Counted from the stretch's first letter, positions 35,152 through 44,836 are shown. The stretch: 64,000 bases of DNA from Bifidobacterium subtile (GCF_000741775.1 NZ_JGZR01000005.1:124001-188000), one strand, 5' to 3'. Program-made: numbers and translations. The notes: a model not told the origin generated them from the letters alone.

Positions 35152-36444
35152 CTACCGTTCCTCCATGGGAATGTAGTCGCGCTCGCCTTCGCCGGTGTAG
35201 ACCTGGCGGGGGCGACCGATCTTGGTTTCGGGATCGGTGCGCATCTCGCGATATTGCGCGATCCAACCGGGGATGCGGCCCAAGGCGAACAGCGTGGTGA
35301 ACATGGCCGGATCGAAGCCGATGGCGCGGTAGATCAAACCCGTGTAGAAGTCGACATTCGGATACAGGTGCCGTGAAACGAAGTAGTCGTCGCTGAGCGC
35401 GATCTGCTCAAGCTCGGTGGCCACGTCGAAAAGCGCTCGCTCCTCCTGAGAGAGCTTGAGCGTGTCCTCGCGTGCGAGCAGCTGCTCAAGATACTGACGC
35501 GCGATCGCGGCCCTCGGATCATAGGATTTGTAGACGCGGTGGCCGAGTCCGGAAATGCGCCGCCCCTCGCTTTTGGAGCTCTCGACGAACTCCTTGACGC
35601 TCATGCCGCTGTCGCGGATGGCTTTGAGCTGGCGCAGCACGGCTTCGTTCGCGCCTCCGTGCAATGGACCCGAGAGCGCATTGATGCCTGCGGCGATCGA
35701 AGAATACAGGTTGGCCTGGGCGCTGCCCGCGATGCGCACCACCGAAGTCGAGCAGTTCTGCTCATGGTCGGCGTGAATGATGAGCAGCCGGCCCAACGCA
35801 TGCACGTACAGCGGATCGGATTCGAACGGCTCGTAGGGCACGGCGAAGCACATGCGCAAGAAGTCGTCGACGTAGCCGCGCGAATAGTCCGGATAGAGCA
35901 TCGGCTCGTCGCGCCGACGGCGGAAGATGTAGCTCACGATCGTGCGCACCTTGGCCATGATGATCGTCGCAGCCTCGTCCAGCTGGTCGGAATCGTTGGG
36001 ATCCGTGGTATCCGGATAGAAGGTGGCCAGCGCATTGACCGCCGAGGCGAGCACGCTCATCGGGTGGGCGGCGCGCGGGAAGGAGCCTAGGAATGTGCGG
36101 AAATCCTCACCCACCATCGTGCGATGGTTCACGGCCGAGCTGAATTTGTCATACTGCTCCTGCGTCGGCAGCTCGCCGAAACGCAGCAGCCATGCGACCT
36201 CTAGGAAGTCCGACTGATCGCACAGCTGCTCGATCGGATACCCGCGATAGCGCAGGACCGAATTGTTGCCGTCGATGTAGGTGATCTTCGATTCGCATTG
36301 CGCTGTGGTGAGAAAGCCTGGATCAAGCGTCACCCAGCCGTCATTGCGTAATCCGGAGACCATAATGCCATCCGGGCCATTTGTGGCCTTGACTACTGGC
36401 AGCGTGAACTTATTGGTGTCGACATCCAACTCGGCTATGGCCAT
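35152..36444 (-). CDS. gltA: Citrate synthase
   Basis: This 430-residue enzyme condenses acetyl-CoA and oxaloacetate to citrate. Bifidobacteria lack a full TCA cycle, so it probably feeds 2-oxoglutarate and glutamate synthesis. Family features are DPGFLTTAQCESKITYIDG, LRYRGYPIEQLC, the catalytic His in LHGGANEAVL, His in GLGHRVYK, and Asp in PNVDFYTGLIYRAIGF. The hexameric type II pattern fits the length. AAAGGGGAGCGCCG precedes the ATG at 36444; a longer frame to 36495 has no support. Confidence 0.96.
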   Translation of the reverse strand: MAIAELDVDTNKFTLPVVKATNGPDGIMVSGLRNDGWVTLDPGFLTTAQCESKITYIDGNNSVLRYRGYPIEQLCDQSDFLEVAWLLRFGELPTQEQYDKFSSAVNHRTMVGEDFRTFLGSFPRAAHPMSVLASAVNALATFYPDTTDPNDSDQLDEAATIIMAKVRTIVSYIFRRRRDEPMLYPDYSRGYVDDFLRMCFAVPYEPFESDPLYVHALGRLLIIHADHEQNCSTSVVRIAGSAQANLYSSIAAGINALSGPLHGGANEAVLRQLKAIRDSGMSVKEFVESSKSEGRRISGLGHRVYKSYDPRAAIARQYLEQLLAREDTLKLSQEERALFDVATELEQIALSDDYFVSRHLYPNVDFYTGLIYRAIGFDPAMFTTLFALGRIPGWIAQYREMRTDPETKIGRPRQVYTGEGERDYIPMEER

Positions 36445-36892
36445 CGGCGCTCCCCTTTCGGATCGATCCGGCTGCTCGCGGCGGCATCGGGGCACATGTG
36501 GCGTGTCCCGGCAGCTGGCATGACGATGCCGGCCCGTCGGAGGCGAGACCCGCGTATACGGGTACCGGGAAGGTCATAATAGCAGACCAAGATACGCGGT
36601 TCGGTAAACAGGCTCATGGCTTGGCGGCTGCCTGTTGCGGTGAATCGCCGGTAATGTCAGGGAAAACGCAAGACGAGCCGACGCAGCATGTGCGACAGCC
36701 CGCCTGCAGCAGTCTCAAAACCGCTGGTCATCGTTCACGTGAACAGACCACCCCTATGGCCTAATTGGCCTGATCGGTCTGATGCTCTGCGCTGTTTTTT
36801 GAAACTCGGGCCTCTCGGCCCCAAGCCCTCAGCAGTCGGTTGTTCAATATTCAACTGCGTGCCGCGCACGGATAGTCCCGCGGCGTCATGCG
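36445..36892. other. 448-bp intergenic region upstream of gltA with a perfect palindrome
   Basis: GTTCACGTGAAC at 36733-36744 is a 12-bp perfect palindrome. GACCCGCGTATACGGGT near 36547 is an imperfect dyad closer to gltA. CGGGCCTCTCGGCCC near 36807 may be part of a terminator hairpin for map, whose stop is at 36893. No gene was found. Confidence 0.5.
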
Positions 36893-37669
36893 TTAATCAC
36901 GCGTGGTAAGAATGACCGGGCCATTGTCGGTGATGGCGATAGTGTGCTCGGTGTGTGCGCCGCGAGAGCCGTCGGACGAACGCAGCGTCCAGCCGTCCTT
37001 GGGATCTTGATAGATCTCGTCGGTGGTTTTGAGGAACCATGGTTCGATGGCGATGACCAGGCCAGGACGCAGGCGATACCCATGGCGCGCCTTGCCATCA
37101 TTGGCCACGTGCGGGTCGCCGTGCATGATGTGGCCTACCCCGTGGCCGCCGAACTCGAGATTGATCGGGTAGCCTTGCGAACGCGCGACGTCGCCGATCG
37201 CGTTGGAGACATCGCCCAGGCGATTGCCCGGTTGCGCCTGCGCGATGCCCGCCACGAGCGCATCCTCTGTACACTTGATCAGACGCAGATCTTCCGGGTC
37301 CGCGTCCTTGCCGACCACGAAGCTGATGGCCGAGTCACCGACCCAGCCATCCACGCTGATTGCGAGATCGAGCGAAACCAGATCGCCGTCCTTGAGGCTG
37401 TAATCGTAGGGCACGCCATGCAGCACCGCATCATTCACCGAGATGCAGATGTAATGGGCGAAGGGGCCTGTGCCGAAATCGGGCGCATAGTCCACGTAGC
37501 AGGATTCGGCGCCTTTGCGGTCGGCAATGCGCTTGGCGACGAATTCGTCGATCTCAAGGAGATTCGTGCCGACTTTCGTCATGGCCTTAAGCTCTTTGAG
37601 GATGCCACCGACGAATCGGCCGGCGGGTTTCATCGCTTCGATTTCCGCAGGTGTTTTCAGTTCTATCAT
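36893..37669 (-). CDS. map: Type I methionine aminopeptidase
   Basis: This 258-residue metalloenzyme removes N-terminal Met from new proteins. The metal ligands of the pita-bread fold are visible: Asp in LVSLDLAISVDGWVGDSA (two Asp), His in EFGGHGVGHIMHGDPHV, Glu in VIAIEPWF and Glu in GAHTEHTIAIT. It lacks the N-terminal zinc-finger extension seen in some actinobacterial paralogues. The ATG has GAAGG upstream. Confidence 0.96.
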   Translation of the reverse strand: MIELKTPAEIEAMKPAGRFVGGILKELKAMTKVGTNLLEIDEFVAKRIADRKGAESCYVDYAPDFGTGPFAHYICISVNDAVLHGVPYDYSLKDGDLVSLDLAISVDGWVGDSAISFVVGKDADPEDLRLIKCTEDALVAGIAQAQPGNRLGDVSNAIGDVARSQGYPINLEFGGHGVGHIMHGDPHVANDGKARHGYRLRPGLVIAIEPWFLKTTDEIYQDPKDGWTLRSSDGSRGAHTEHTIAITDNGPVILTTRD

Positions 37670-37745
37670 GCCTTCACCCTACTTCGCCTGCCCAACAACA
37701 ACCCTGCAGTTTCCCTGCGCTGCTGCCCAGCACCCCGTGCCGTTA

Positions 37746-38387
37746 TCAGCTTTTCTTGGCCCTGTTCGCCTTGCCGAAGACGAAGGCGCGGATGGTTGCG
37801 GAAACGCCCATGACAATCAGCGAAATGCCGGAGAAAAGGATGAGGAAGGCCGTTGAGCTGAACGGGGAAACCAAAACCACGATGCCTGCGATAATCGAAA
37901 TGACTGCATACAGCACAGCCCAGCCCGAGCTCGGCGCACGCCAGGATTCGGCTATTGCCATAATGCCCTCGATCAGCCATCCCAGCCCCACGGTCATCGT
38001 CACGAGCACTGCCACGGCCGCCCCCGAAAGAGCGGCGTTCTTCAGAATGACGACGCCGCCGATGGCCAGCAGAAGTCCGACGAAGATATCCAGCACGCGC
38101 CAGCCGCTAGGCAGGCCCATACCCACGATGGCGCTGACGATGCGGATAACGCCCGATACGACGAAATAGATGCCCAGCACGATGGCCATCACGGACAATA
38201 TCTTCACCGGCCAGAACAGCAGCGCCGCGCCGAGGACAACTGCGGCGACGCCAACCACGCCGTACACTCCGCGCACCGCGTTGGTCGCCTCCTTCGAGAG
38301 CTGTTCTTCAATGAGCCTGAACGGGTTCACCGGCTGCTGAGGCGCAGCGTTCGAATCAGGGGCTGGGTTATTGATGAAATCCGACAT
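37746..38387 (-). CDS. HdeD/DUF308-family membrane protein
   Basis: 213 residues with a ~35-residue polar N-terminus (MSDFINNPAPDSNAAPQQPV) and six short membrane helices arranged as DUF308 repeats, e.g. GVVGVAAVVLGAALLFWPVK and LDIFVGLLLAIGGVVILKN. E. coli HdeD belongs to this family and is linked to acid resistance, but the mechanism is not established and the role here is inferred only by family. GGAAGG precedes the ATG. It is divergent from the peptidase gene. Confidence 0.85.
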   Translation of the reverse strand: MSDFINNPAPDSNAAPQQPVNPFRLIEEQLSKEATNAVRGVYGVVGVAAVVLGAALLFWPVKILSVMAIVLGIYFVVSGVIRIVSAIVGMGLPSGWRVLDIFVGLLLAIGGVVILKNAALSGAAVAVLVTMTVGLGWLIEGIMAIAESWRAPSSGWAVLYAVISIIAGIVVLVSPFSSTAFLILFSGISLIVMGVSATIRAFVFGKANRAKKS

Positions 38388-38541
38388 GATTCAACCTTCC
38401 GTTCTTTGTTCCCGCCCGTCCGCCACTTGCGGATGAGCAGTTCCTCCACCCACACTATATGGCGTGGCTCCGACCCTCTTATCGGCCGCAAAGCCGCTGT
38501 CGACAGCGCGGTTTGTCACCGAACGCCGATAGGGTGAGGTC

Positions 38542-40620
38542 ATGGAAACAGCTATGATTTCAGGCCTTGACCCGGCCTCTTTCTCTTCAGTCATCAAACC
38601 CGGCGACGACCTGTTCCGCTATGTCAACGGCCCGTGGATCGACACGTACCGCTTGCCCGACGACCGTTCGCGATTCGGCTCCTTCGACAAGCTCGCGCAG
38701 GATGCGGAAGAGCAGATTCGCGATATTCTGGAAGACGACCATTGCCCGGCCGCGAAATCGCAGGCGCTGTACCGTTCCTTCTGCGATACGCAGACCATCG
38801 AACGCAACGGCATCGAACCGATCAAGGCGGACCTGCAGGCCATCGACGACGTCGCAGACAAGGCGGATCTGACTCGTCTGCTTGGCTCGCTCAATCCGGT
38901 CGGCGGCCCGGACTTGTTCGGCATCGGCATCTACGGAGACCCGGGCGACCCGGATACGAATATCATTCATATCGAGCAGTCGGGCCTCGGCCTGCCCGAC
39001 GAAGCCTACTACCGGGAGGAGCGCTACGCGCCAATCCGCGAGCAGTACGCCGAGATGGTGGCCAGGCAGCTGCTGCTGGCCGGCTATGGCGACAAGCAGG
39101 AGACCAAGCAGCAAGCCGCGCGATTCCTTGACACGGAGACTCGTATAGCCGCGCAGCACTGGGACAATGTGGCCACGCGAGACTCTCAGAAGACATACAA
39201 CCCCACTGATTATGCCGCGCTGTCCGCTGCCTTGCAGCATTTCGACGTCGATGCGTGGGCCAAGGCCTGGCAGGAAACCTACGATGCGACAGCCGCCGCT
39301 CGCAGTCTGCATGTGGATATGATCGCCGCCTTGCAGCACACGATCGCGCATGAGCCCAGCTTCCTGACCGGGCTTGACGAGTTCTGGAATTCCGCCGACC
39401 TTGAGGATCTGAAGCTCTGGGCGCGGGCGCACACGTTGATCGGCTGGGCAGGCATGCTTAGCCATGACTTCGACCAGACGAACTTCGATTTCTACGGCAA
39501 GGTGCTCTCGGGCACCACGCAGCAGCGCGACCGCTGGAAGCGCGGCGTTTCCCTCGTCAACGGCATCTGCGGAGAGGACGTGGGCCGCGAATACGTCAAA
39601 CGTCACTTCCCCGAAAGCTCCAAGGAACGCATGGAACAGCTCGTCGGCAATCTTATCGCGGCCTACCGCGTCTCGATTGCGAACAGCGACTGGCTGGGTG
39701 AGGCAACCAAGGGCAAGGCGCTTGAGAAGCTCGCGAAATTCACGCCGAAAATCGGCTACACGCAGCACTGGCGTGACTACAGCGCCTTGGATCTGCGCGA
39801 CGACGCCGGGCTGATCGGCAATATGCGCGCCGCTTCGCTCTACGAGTCCGGCTACCAGCTGTCCAAGGCCGGCAAACCGGTCGACAAGGACGAGTGGCTG
39901 ATGAACCCGCAGACGGTGAACGCCTACTATGAGCCTTCGCTGAACGTCATCGTCTTTCCTGCAGCCATTCTTCAGCCCCCATTCTTCGACCCGCAGGCCG
40001 AGGACGCCGCGAACTACGGCGGCATCGGTTCGGTTATCGGCCATGAGATCGGCCACGGATTCGACGATCAGGGCAGCAAGTACGACGGCGACGGCAAACT
40101 CAACGACTGGTGGACCGCGGAGGACCGCAAGAACTTCGAGGCCTTGACTTCCAGGCTGATCGAGCAGTACAACGGCTTCGTGCCCAGCCAGCTGGCCGAC
40201 AAGTACGCGGATGATCCGAGCAAGGCTCCTCATGTCAACGGCGCACTGACCATCGGCGAGAATATCGGAGATCTGAGCGGCGTGAACATCGCGCTGAAGG
40301 CCTATGCTTTCGCGCTTGATGAGGCTGCCGGACGGCCTGTTGACGGCTCGCAGGCCGCTATCGAGCGCACGCTCGAACAGGCTCCTCGAATCGACGGATT
40401 CACTGGATTGCAACGTTTCTTCCTCAGCTATGCGTCCGTCTGGCGCTCGACGCAGCGCGACGAGCTCGCCGAACAGTATCTGCAGATCGATCCGCACTCT
40501 CCTGCCGAGTTCCGCACGAACGGCATCACGCGCAACGTCGACTTGTTCTACACGGCATTCGGCGTGGATCCCGAAAACCGCATGTGGCTCGATCCTGAGC
40601 AGCGCGTGCATATCTGGTGA
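38542..40620 (+). CDS. pepO: M13-family zinc endopeptidase (PepO-type)
   Basis: This 692-residue peptidase has the neprilysin fold. The N-terminal M13_N domain starts DDLFRYVNGPWIDTYRLP, and the catalytic domain carries VIGHEIGHGFDDQGSKYDG with the HExxH zinc motif. The third ligand Glu is in GENIGDLSGV, and NAYYEPSLNVIVFPAAILQPP gives the substrate-binding NAYY-type motif. There is no signal peptide, so it acts in the cytoplasm on short peptides. An ATG four codons downstream is an alternative start. The terminator at 40642-40679 follows. Confidence 0.95.
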   Translation: METAMISGLDPASFSSVIKPGDDLFRYVNGPWIDTYRLPDDRSRFGSFDKLAQDAEEQIRDILEDDHCPAAKSQALYRSFCDTQTIERNGIEPIKADLQAIDDVADKADLTRLLGSLNPVGGPDLFGIGIYGDPGDPDTNIIHIEQSGLGLPDEAYYREERYAPIREQYAEMVARQLLLAGYGDKQETKQQAARFLDTETRIAAQHWDNVATRDSQKTYNPTDYAALSAALQHFDVDAWAKAWQETYDATAAARSLHVDMIAALQHTIAHEPSFLTGLDEFWNSADLEDLKLWARAHTLIGWAGMLSHDFDQTNFDFYGKVLSGTTQQRDRWKRGVSLVNGICGEDVGREYVKRHFPESSKERMEQLVGNLIAAYRVSIANSDWLGEATKGKALEKLAKFTPKIGYTQHWRDYSALDLRDDAGLIGNMRAASLYESGYQLSKAGKPVDKDEWLMNPQTVNAYYEPSLNVIVFPAAILQPPFFDPQAEDAANYGGIGSVIGHEIGHGFDDQGSKYDGDGKLNDWWTAEDRKNFEALTSRLIEQYNGFVPSQLADKYADDPSKAPHVNGALTIGENIGDLSGVNIALKAYAFALDEAAGRPVDGSQAAIERTLEQAPRIDGFTGLQRFFLSYASVWRSTQRDELAEQYLQIDPHSPAEFRTNGITRNVDLFYTAFGVDPENRMWLDPEQRVHIW

Positions 40621-40630
40621 CTTCCGCAGC

Positions 40631-41437
40631 TTAGAATTCAGGGCCGGCGAATCCCTCAGCATTGCGAGGTTCGCCGGCCTTGGCGTTTTCGCTGTCATGT
40701 TTCTGCCCTCCATCGCCGCCCGCCGAGACTTCCGCAACGCCAAAGCCAAGTTCGACCGCGGCACCATCATGTTGCGTCTCGCGTTGAGGAGTCTGCTTCT
40801 CGACGACGCTCCATGGGTCCTCGCCTACGCCATTATTCGTAAAACCGCCGCCGCCCGGATTTCCGCCATTTTCCATCGACTCGTCCGAAGGCTGTCCCGC
40901 GATGCCGGCGTCCCCGCCAACTGTCTGGGAGGAGTGAGCCAGAGCATAGGAACCATTGGCAGGCGGACGGTCATAACCCGCCGCATTCATCTGGTCATCC
41001 GAACTGCGCTGGTGCGCATTCTGCCCCTGCTGGCTCGCGGTCTGACCCGACAATTGCCCGGGCTGCCCACGTTGTGAATTCTGCCGCTGGAAGGACCCGA
41101 CGCCACGGCTCAGATCGTGCCCTACGGCGCTGGCTTCGATGACGATGCGACTGCGGTTGTTCCCGTCCTGCTGCCATTCCTCGGTGTTCAGTAGCCCGGA
41201 TACGATGACCGGGTCCCCTTTGCGCACCGAGGCAAGAACGTTCAAAGCGAGCGTGCGGAACGCTTTTACCGTCATCCAAGTCGTGGGCTGGTCTTTCCAC
41301 TCCCCGCTCGCGGCATGGAAATAGCTGCGCGTCGAGCCAACGCGAAACGAGCAACCGCCGGTTTTCCCTTCCCGGCCGAAGCCGATCGGGTTCGCGCCTA
41401 CGAAGCCGGTGATCGTGATTATCCCCTGCTGTGCCAT
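40631..41437 (-). CDS. ssb: Single-stranded DNA-binding protein paralogue with long disordered tail
   Basis: 268 residues. The first ~115 are an OB-fold SSB domain: ITITGFVGANPIGF, CSFRVGSTRSYF, TTWMTVKAFRTLALNVLASVRKGDPVIVSG and RSRIVIEASAVGHDLS. The remaining ~150 residues are Gln/Gly/Ser/Asn-rich and end in Phe, without the usual strongly acidic DDDIPF-like tip. It is not in the rpsF-ssb-rpsR-rplI cluster, so it is probably a second SSB. The end of the coding region overlaps the terminator hairpin of the convergent peptidase gene. DnaA-box-like sites lie ~210-310 bp upstream. Confidence 0.87.
   Translation of the reverse strand: MAQQGIITITGFVGANPIGFGREGKTGGCSFRVGSTRSYFHAASGEWKDQPTTWMTVKAFRTLALNVLASVRKGDPVIVSGLLNTEEWQQDGNNRSRIVIEASAVGHDLSRGVGSFQRQNSQRGQPGQLSGQTASQQGQNAHQRSSDDQMNAAGYDRPPANGSYALAHSSQTVGGDAGIAGQPSDESMENGGNPGGGGFTNNGVGEDPWSVVEKQTPQRETQHDGAAVELGFGVAEVSAGGDGGQKHDSENAKAGEPRNAEGFAGPEF
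40642..40679 (+). terminator. Intrinsic terminator of the M13 peptidase gene
   Basis: GGCCGGCGAA (40642-40651) pairs perfectly with TTCGCCGGCC (40670-40679), with further inner CCTC/GAGG pairing, and TTGGCGTTTT follows on the plus strand. It starts 22 bp after the peptidase stop and lies inside the last codons of the opposing ssb gene. Confidence 0.7.
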
Positions 41438-41648
41438 GATTCCTCCATTCGTCGTTGGACCGCAGTCGTTGGACCGCAGGAATCACGACGAGGGATGCCC
41501 GTCGTACAGGGAATACATGAGACGACTGCTATGTCCGTTGGCATCAGCCGGAGCCGTGCTCCCTGCGGTGACTCCACTATGCAGTCTGGAGGCAAGCCGC
41601 TGCAACCGAAAACGGGTCATGTGGTCGAAGGCTACGAATCCGGCGTGT

Positions 41649-41751
41649 TGTGGATACGATGTGGACAATATCGAGTTATCCACATTGCATGGGCGTCGAC
41701 CACAGCGCAATTACTAAACTGAATTGCACCTGCAGCCGACGCCCATCCACA
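41649..41751. promoter_or_regulatory. Cluster of DnaA-box-like sites upstream of ssb
   Basis: TTATCCACA (41676-41684) is a consensus DnaA box. TGTGGACAA (41660-41668) is the inverse of TTGTCCACA, and TGTGGATAC (41649-41657) the inverse of GTATCCACA. A weaker CCATCCACA lies at 41743-41751. Between the last two is a large dyad, ATGGGCGTCG (41689-41698) against CGACGCCCAT (41737-41746). The 333-bp gap 41438-41770 has no gene. Regulation of ssb by DnaA or a DnaA-binding locus is possible; there is no dnaA/dnaN context for an origin. Confidence 0.6.
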
Positions 41752-41770
41752 ACCTGCAGCCCGCTATATC

Positions 41771-42622
41771 TCACTCATAGTCATAGAAGCCGTGCCCTGC
41801 GCCCTTGCCCAACCGGCCTTTGTCGATGTATTCGGTTTTGATCCGCTCAGCGAACTCGCGACTGACAGGGTCGCTGCTGTCCTTGTTGAGCATGTACGGG
41901 GTCATCATGCCGATGAGGTCATAGAACTGGAACGGCCCGAGCGGAGCGCCGGTCGCGATGCGCCAGGTCTTGTCGATGTCCTCAATCGAAGCGACATCGC
42001 GCACCCATAGATCGGCTGCGGCTCTCAGGAACGGCACAAGCATCGAGTTGAGCACATAGCCGGGCTGCTCCTTGCGCACGCGGATCGGCACCATGCCGAT
42101 CTCCTCGGCGAACTGAACGACGCTGTCGAACACCTTGGGATCGGTCTGCGGCTGCGCCATCACCTCGCCGGTGTTGTTCTTCCAGATCTCATTGGCGAAA
42201 TGCAGGGAGAGGAAGCGGTCTGGGCGGTCGGTGAACGGCGCCATCCTGCTGGGCAGCAAGGTCGAGGAATTGGTGCAGAACACCGTCTTGGCAGGAGCGA
42301 CTTCGCTCACCTTGCGCCATGTGCTCTGCTTGATATCGAGACGCTCCGGAACCGATTCGATGACGATATCGGCGTCCTTGAGCGCATCCTTGAGATCGGA
42401 GGTCGAGCGAATGCGGGAGACTGCGACATCGAGCGCCTCGTCGGTGACGTCGGGAAAATCGTGGCGATAGGCCTTTTTAAGGTATTCCCAGCGTTCGGGC
42501 AGCTTGGCGAGCATATCATCGCTGATATCGTAGGCCACGACGTCCTTGCCCTTGTACGCCGCTTGGAAAATGATCTGGGAGCCGAGCACTCCAGTGCCCA
42601 GCACAGTAACTTGTTGCATCAT
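41771..42622 (-). CDS. 3-hydroxyacyl-CoA dehydrogenase family protein
   Basis: This 283-residue NAD-dependent enzyme resembles 3-hydroxybutyryl-CoA dehydrogenase. The Rossmann loop is VLGTGVLGSQIIFQAAYKG. FCTNSSTLLPSRMAP and RFLSLHFAN correspond to the catalytic Ser/His region, and the C-terminal helical domain has GAPLGPFQFYDLIGM. Bifidobacteria have no beta-oxidation cycle, so its substrate in vivo is unclear. A second ATG one codon on is an equally good start. It stands alone between the DnaA-box region and proS. Confidence 0.88.
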   Translation of the reverse strand: MMQQVTVLGTGVLGSQIIFQAAYKGKDVVAYDISDDMLAKLPERWEYLKKAYRHDFPDVTDEALDVAVSRIRSTSDLKDALKDADIVIESVPERLDIKQSTWRKVSEVAPAKTVFCTNSSTLLPSRMAPFTDRPDRFLSLHFANEIWKNNTGEVMAQPQTDPKVFDSVVQFAEEIGMVPIRVRKEQPGYVLNSMLVPFLRAAADLWVRDVASIEDIDKTWRIATGAPLGPFQFYDLIGMMTPYMLNKDSSDPVSREFAERIKTEYIDKGRLGKGAGHGFYDYE

Positions 42623-42861
42623 TGCCTTCTTTCAGGTCCTGTATTAAGGGGCCGTAATCATTCTATGATGACAACGCGCCTCCCTGAAATAGGCAAAAGA
42701 TCTTTATGCTCTGTGCCGAACTTCATGCACCCCGCAGCAACAGCAATACCGATGAACAGGCCGGCGCAGCACGCAGCAATACGAAGCTCCCACCCCCCCT
42801 GCCGTGCGTCAAACTATTCGCAAGGGAGACGAATAGTCATCTGCGGCGGGGATACATAGCA

Positions 42862-42901
42862 CGAAGAGGGCGATGCTAGGCAAATAGCGTCGCCCTCTTC
42901 G
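42862..42901. repeat. 17-bp near-perfect hairpin downstream of proS
   Basis: CGAAGAGGGCGATGCTA (42862-42878) pairs with TAGCGTCGCCCTCTTCG (42885-42901) with one T-G position and a 6-nt loop. It lies about 120 bp beyond the proS stop. There is no T-run, so it may be an RNA-protecting hairpin or a Rho-type end rather than an intrinsic terminator. The 399-bp gap 42623-43021 has no gene. Confidence 0.65.
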
Positions 42902-42918
42902 CATGCCACGAGCCACCA

Positions 42919-42967
42919 GACACGAGTACACGAGCCCACGAGTACACGAAGCCCACGAGTACGCGCA
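42919..42967. repeat. Short tandem repeat (~16-17 nt units)
   Basis: Two and a half units of ACGAGTACACGA(A)GCCC follow one another just before the proS stop region. Length variation between strains would be expected. Confidence 0.55.
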
Positions 42968-43021
42968 ACACGCAGTACAGCCACTACAAGGCTGCCGGTC
43001 AGCGTATGCGCGCCATCGGCA

Positions 43022-44836
43022 TCAACGCAGCGCGCCGACCCGCTCCGCCAGCACGTCGGCAGCTTGCGCGACCGGCACAGCCGCCGAGTCGGAACCGTCG
43101 CGGTTGCGAATCTCGATCGTCCCGTTGTTCACCGTGTCGCGGCCGGCGACAGCCACCAGCGGCACGCCGACCAGCTCGGCATCCTTGAACTTGACGCCGG
43201 GCGAGACCTTGAGGCGGTCGTCATAGAGCACTTCGATGCCGCGCGATTCCAGCTCGGCTACCAGCTTTTCGGCGGCTTCAAACGCCTCCTGGTTCTTGCC
43301 CGTAGCCAAGACATGCACCTGCGCGGGCGCGATATTGACCGGCCATGCCAGGCCCTTGTCGTCATGATGCGCCTCGGCGATGCAGGCGAGCACGCGGGAG
43401 ACGCCGACGCCGTAGCAGCCCATCCACACCGGCACGGCCTTGCCGTTCTGGTCAAGCACCTTAAGGCCCAGCGCGTTGGAATACTTGAGCCCGAGCTGGA
43501 AGACCTGCCCGATCTCCACGCCGCGCTCCAGGCTCAGCGGGCCCGAGCCGTCCGGGCTCAGATCGCCGGGGCGCACCTCGACGGCCTCGACAACGCCGTC
43601 CGCCTCGAAATCGCGCCCGTAGACCAGATCGTAATAGTCGACCTCGTTCTCGTCGGCGCCGGTGAACCATGCGGAGCCCTTGGCCACATGCGCATCGATC
43701 AGGTACCGCACCGGATGCTCGATGCCGGCGGCCTTGGCCTGCGGCCCCAGCACCATCGGCCCGATATAGCCCGGAACGAGCTCAGCATGCGCCTTGAGAT
43801 CGGCCTCGTTGGCCTCCTCGATTTCGGCGGGCGCGAACTGGGCTTCGAGCCGCTTCATATCAACCTGGCGGTCGCCGGGGACGCCGATAGCCACCACCTC
43901 GCGCCACGGCTTGTCGTCCTCGCCGCCGTCGGGATGCTTGACCGCGATGACGACGTTCTTGAGAATATCCGTCGCGGCCCAAGCGCGACCATCGGCACGC
44001 GGATAGCGCGCATCCGCGAGCGCGATCATGCCGTCGATGGTTTTGGCGTCGAGCGTGGCGCGCTTCTCGGCGGCCGGAATCTGCGAAACGTCGAGGTCGT
44101 CCAGCTTCGGCGTGGTAAGCGCTTCGACGTTCCATGCCTTGCCCGAAGGGGCGAGCGCGAACGTGTCCTCGCCGATGGCCAGCGGAGCCAGGAACTCCTC
44201 GGACTGCGAGCCGCCCATCGGCCCCGACATCGCGCTCACGATCACGTAGTTGACGCCCAGCCGCCGGAAGATGCGCTCGTAGGCGCCGCGCTCGTCGTTG
44301 TATGCCTTGCGCAGCCCCTCCTCGTCGATGGTGAAGGAGTACGCGTCCTTCATGATGAACTCGCGGCCGCGCACCAGGCCTGCGCGGGGGCGGAATTCGT
44401 CGCGGTATTTGGTCTGGATCTGATACAAGGTGACCGGCAGATCCTTGTACGAGGAGTACATGTCCTTGACGAGCAAGGTGAACATCTCCTCGTGGGTGGG
44501 AGCCAGCAGGTAGTCGGCCTCGTGTCGGTCCTTGAGCCGGAAGATGTTGTCGCCATACTCCTCCCAGCGATGCGTCGCCTCGTAGGGCTCGCGCGGCAGC
44601 AGCGCCGGGAAGTGCACCTCCTGCGCCCCGATGCCGTTGATCTCCTCGCGCACCACGCTTTCGATCTTGTTCAGGACGCGCAGGCCCAGCGGCAGCCAGG
44701 TCCAGATGCCGGGGGCGGCCTTGCGGATATAGCCGGCCCGCTGCAGCAGACGCGCGGAATCGACGTCGGCGTCGGCGGGGTCCTCGCGCAGCGTGCGCAG
44801 GAACAGAGTTGACATACGAAGTGCTGTGGAATTCAT
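43022..44836 (-). CDS. proS: Prolyl-tRNA synthetase (bacterial type with editing domain)
   Basis: This 604-residue class II synthetase charges tRNA-Pro. Motif 1 lies near [18 protein letters not shown], and motif 2 in [21 protein letters not shown] YbaK-like editing insertion follows (about residues 225-395), which removes mischarged alanine. Motif 3 is in [20 protein letters not shown]. The anticodon-binding domain ends the protein ([17 protein letters not shown]). The first ATG was kept; [12 protein letters not shown] seven codons later is the alternative and closer to the family N-terminus. Confidence 0.96.
   Translation of the reverse strand: MNSTALRMSTLFLRTLREDPADADVDSARLLQRAGYIRKAAPGIWTWLPLGLRVLNKIESVVREEINGIGAQEVHFPALLPREPYEATHRWEEYGDNIFRLKDRHEADYLLAPTHEEMFTLLVKDMYSSYKDLPVTLYQIQTKYRDEFRPRAGLVRGREFIMKDAYSFTIDEEGLRKAYNDERGAYERIFRRLGVNYVIVSAMSGPMGGSQSEEFLAPLAIGEDTFALAPSGKAWNVEALTTPKLDDLDVSQIPAAEKRATLDAKTIDGMIALADARYPRADGRAWAATDILKNVVIAVKHPDGGEDDKPWREVVAIGVPGDRQVDMKRLEAQFAPAEIEEANEADLKAHAELVPGYIGPMVLGPQAKAAGIEHPVRYLIDAHVAKGSAWFTGADENEVDYYDLVYGRDFEADGVVEAVEVRPGDLSPDGSGPLSLERGVEIGQVFQLGLKYSNALGLKVLDQNGKAVPVWMGCYGVGVSRVLACIAEAHHDDKGLAWPVNIAPAQVHVLATGKNQEAFEAAEKLVAELESRGIEVLYDDRLKVSPGVKFKDAELVGVPLVAVAGRDTVNNGTIEIRNRDGSDSAAVPVAQAADVLAERVGALR

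Noticed and set aside
38587..40770. 727-residue open frame on the strand opposite the M13 peptidase
   Set aside because: It mirrors the peptidase, which has intact catalytic motifs; the reverse frame is Leu/Arg/Val-rich with no domain and arises from high GC codon use.
41649..41751. Chromosomal replication origin
   Set aside because: DnaA boxes are few and no dnaA, dnaN, AT-rich unwinding region or other origin-linked genes are nearby.
43064..44812. 582-residue open frame opposite proS
   Set aside because: Shadow of a clear prolyl-tRNA synthetase; no motif or ribosome-binding site.
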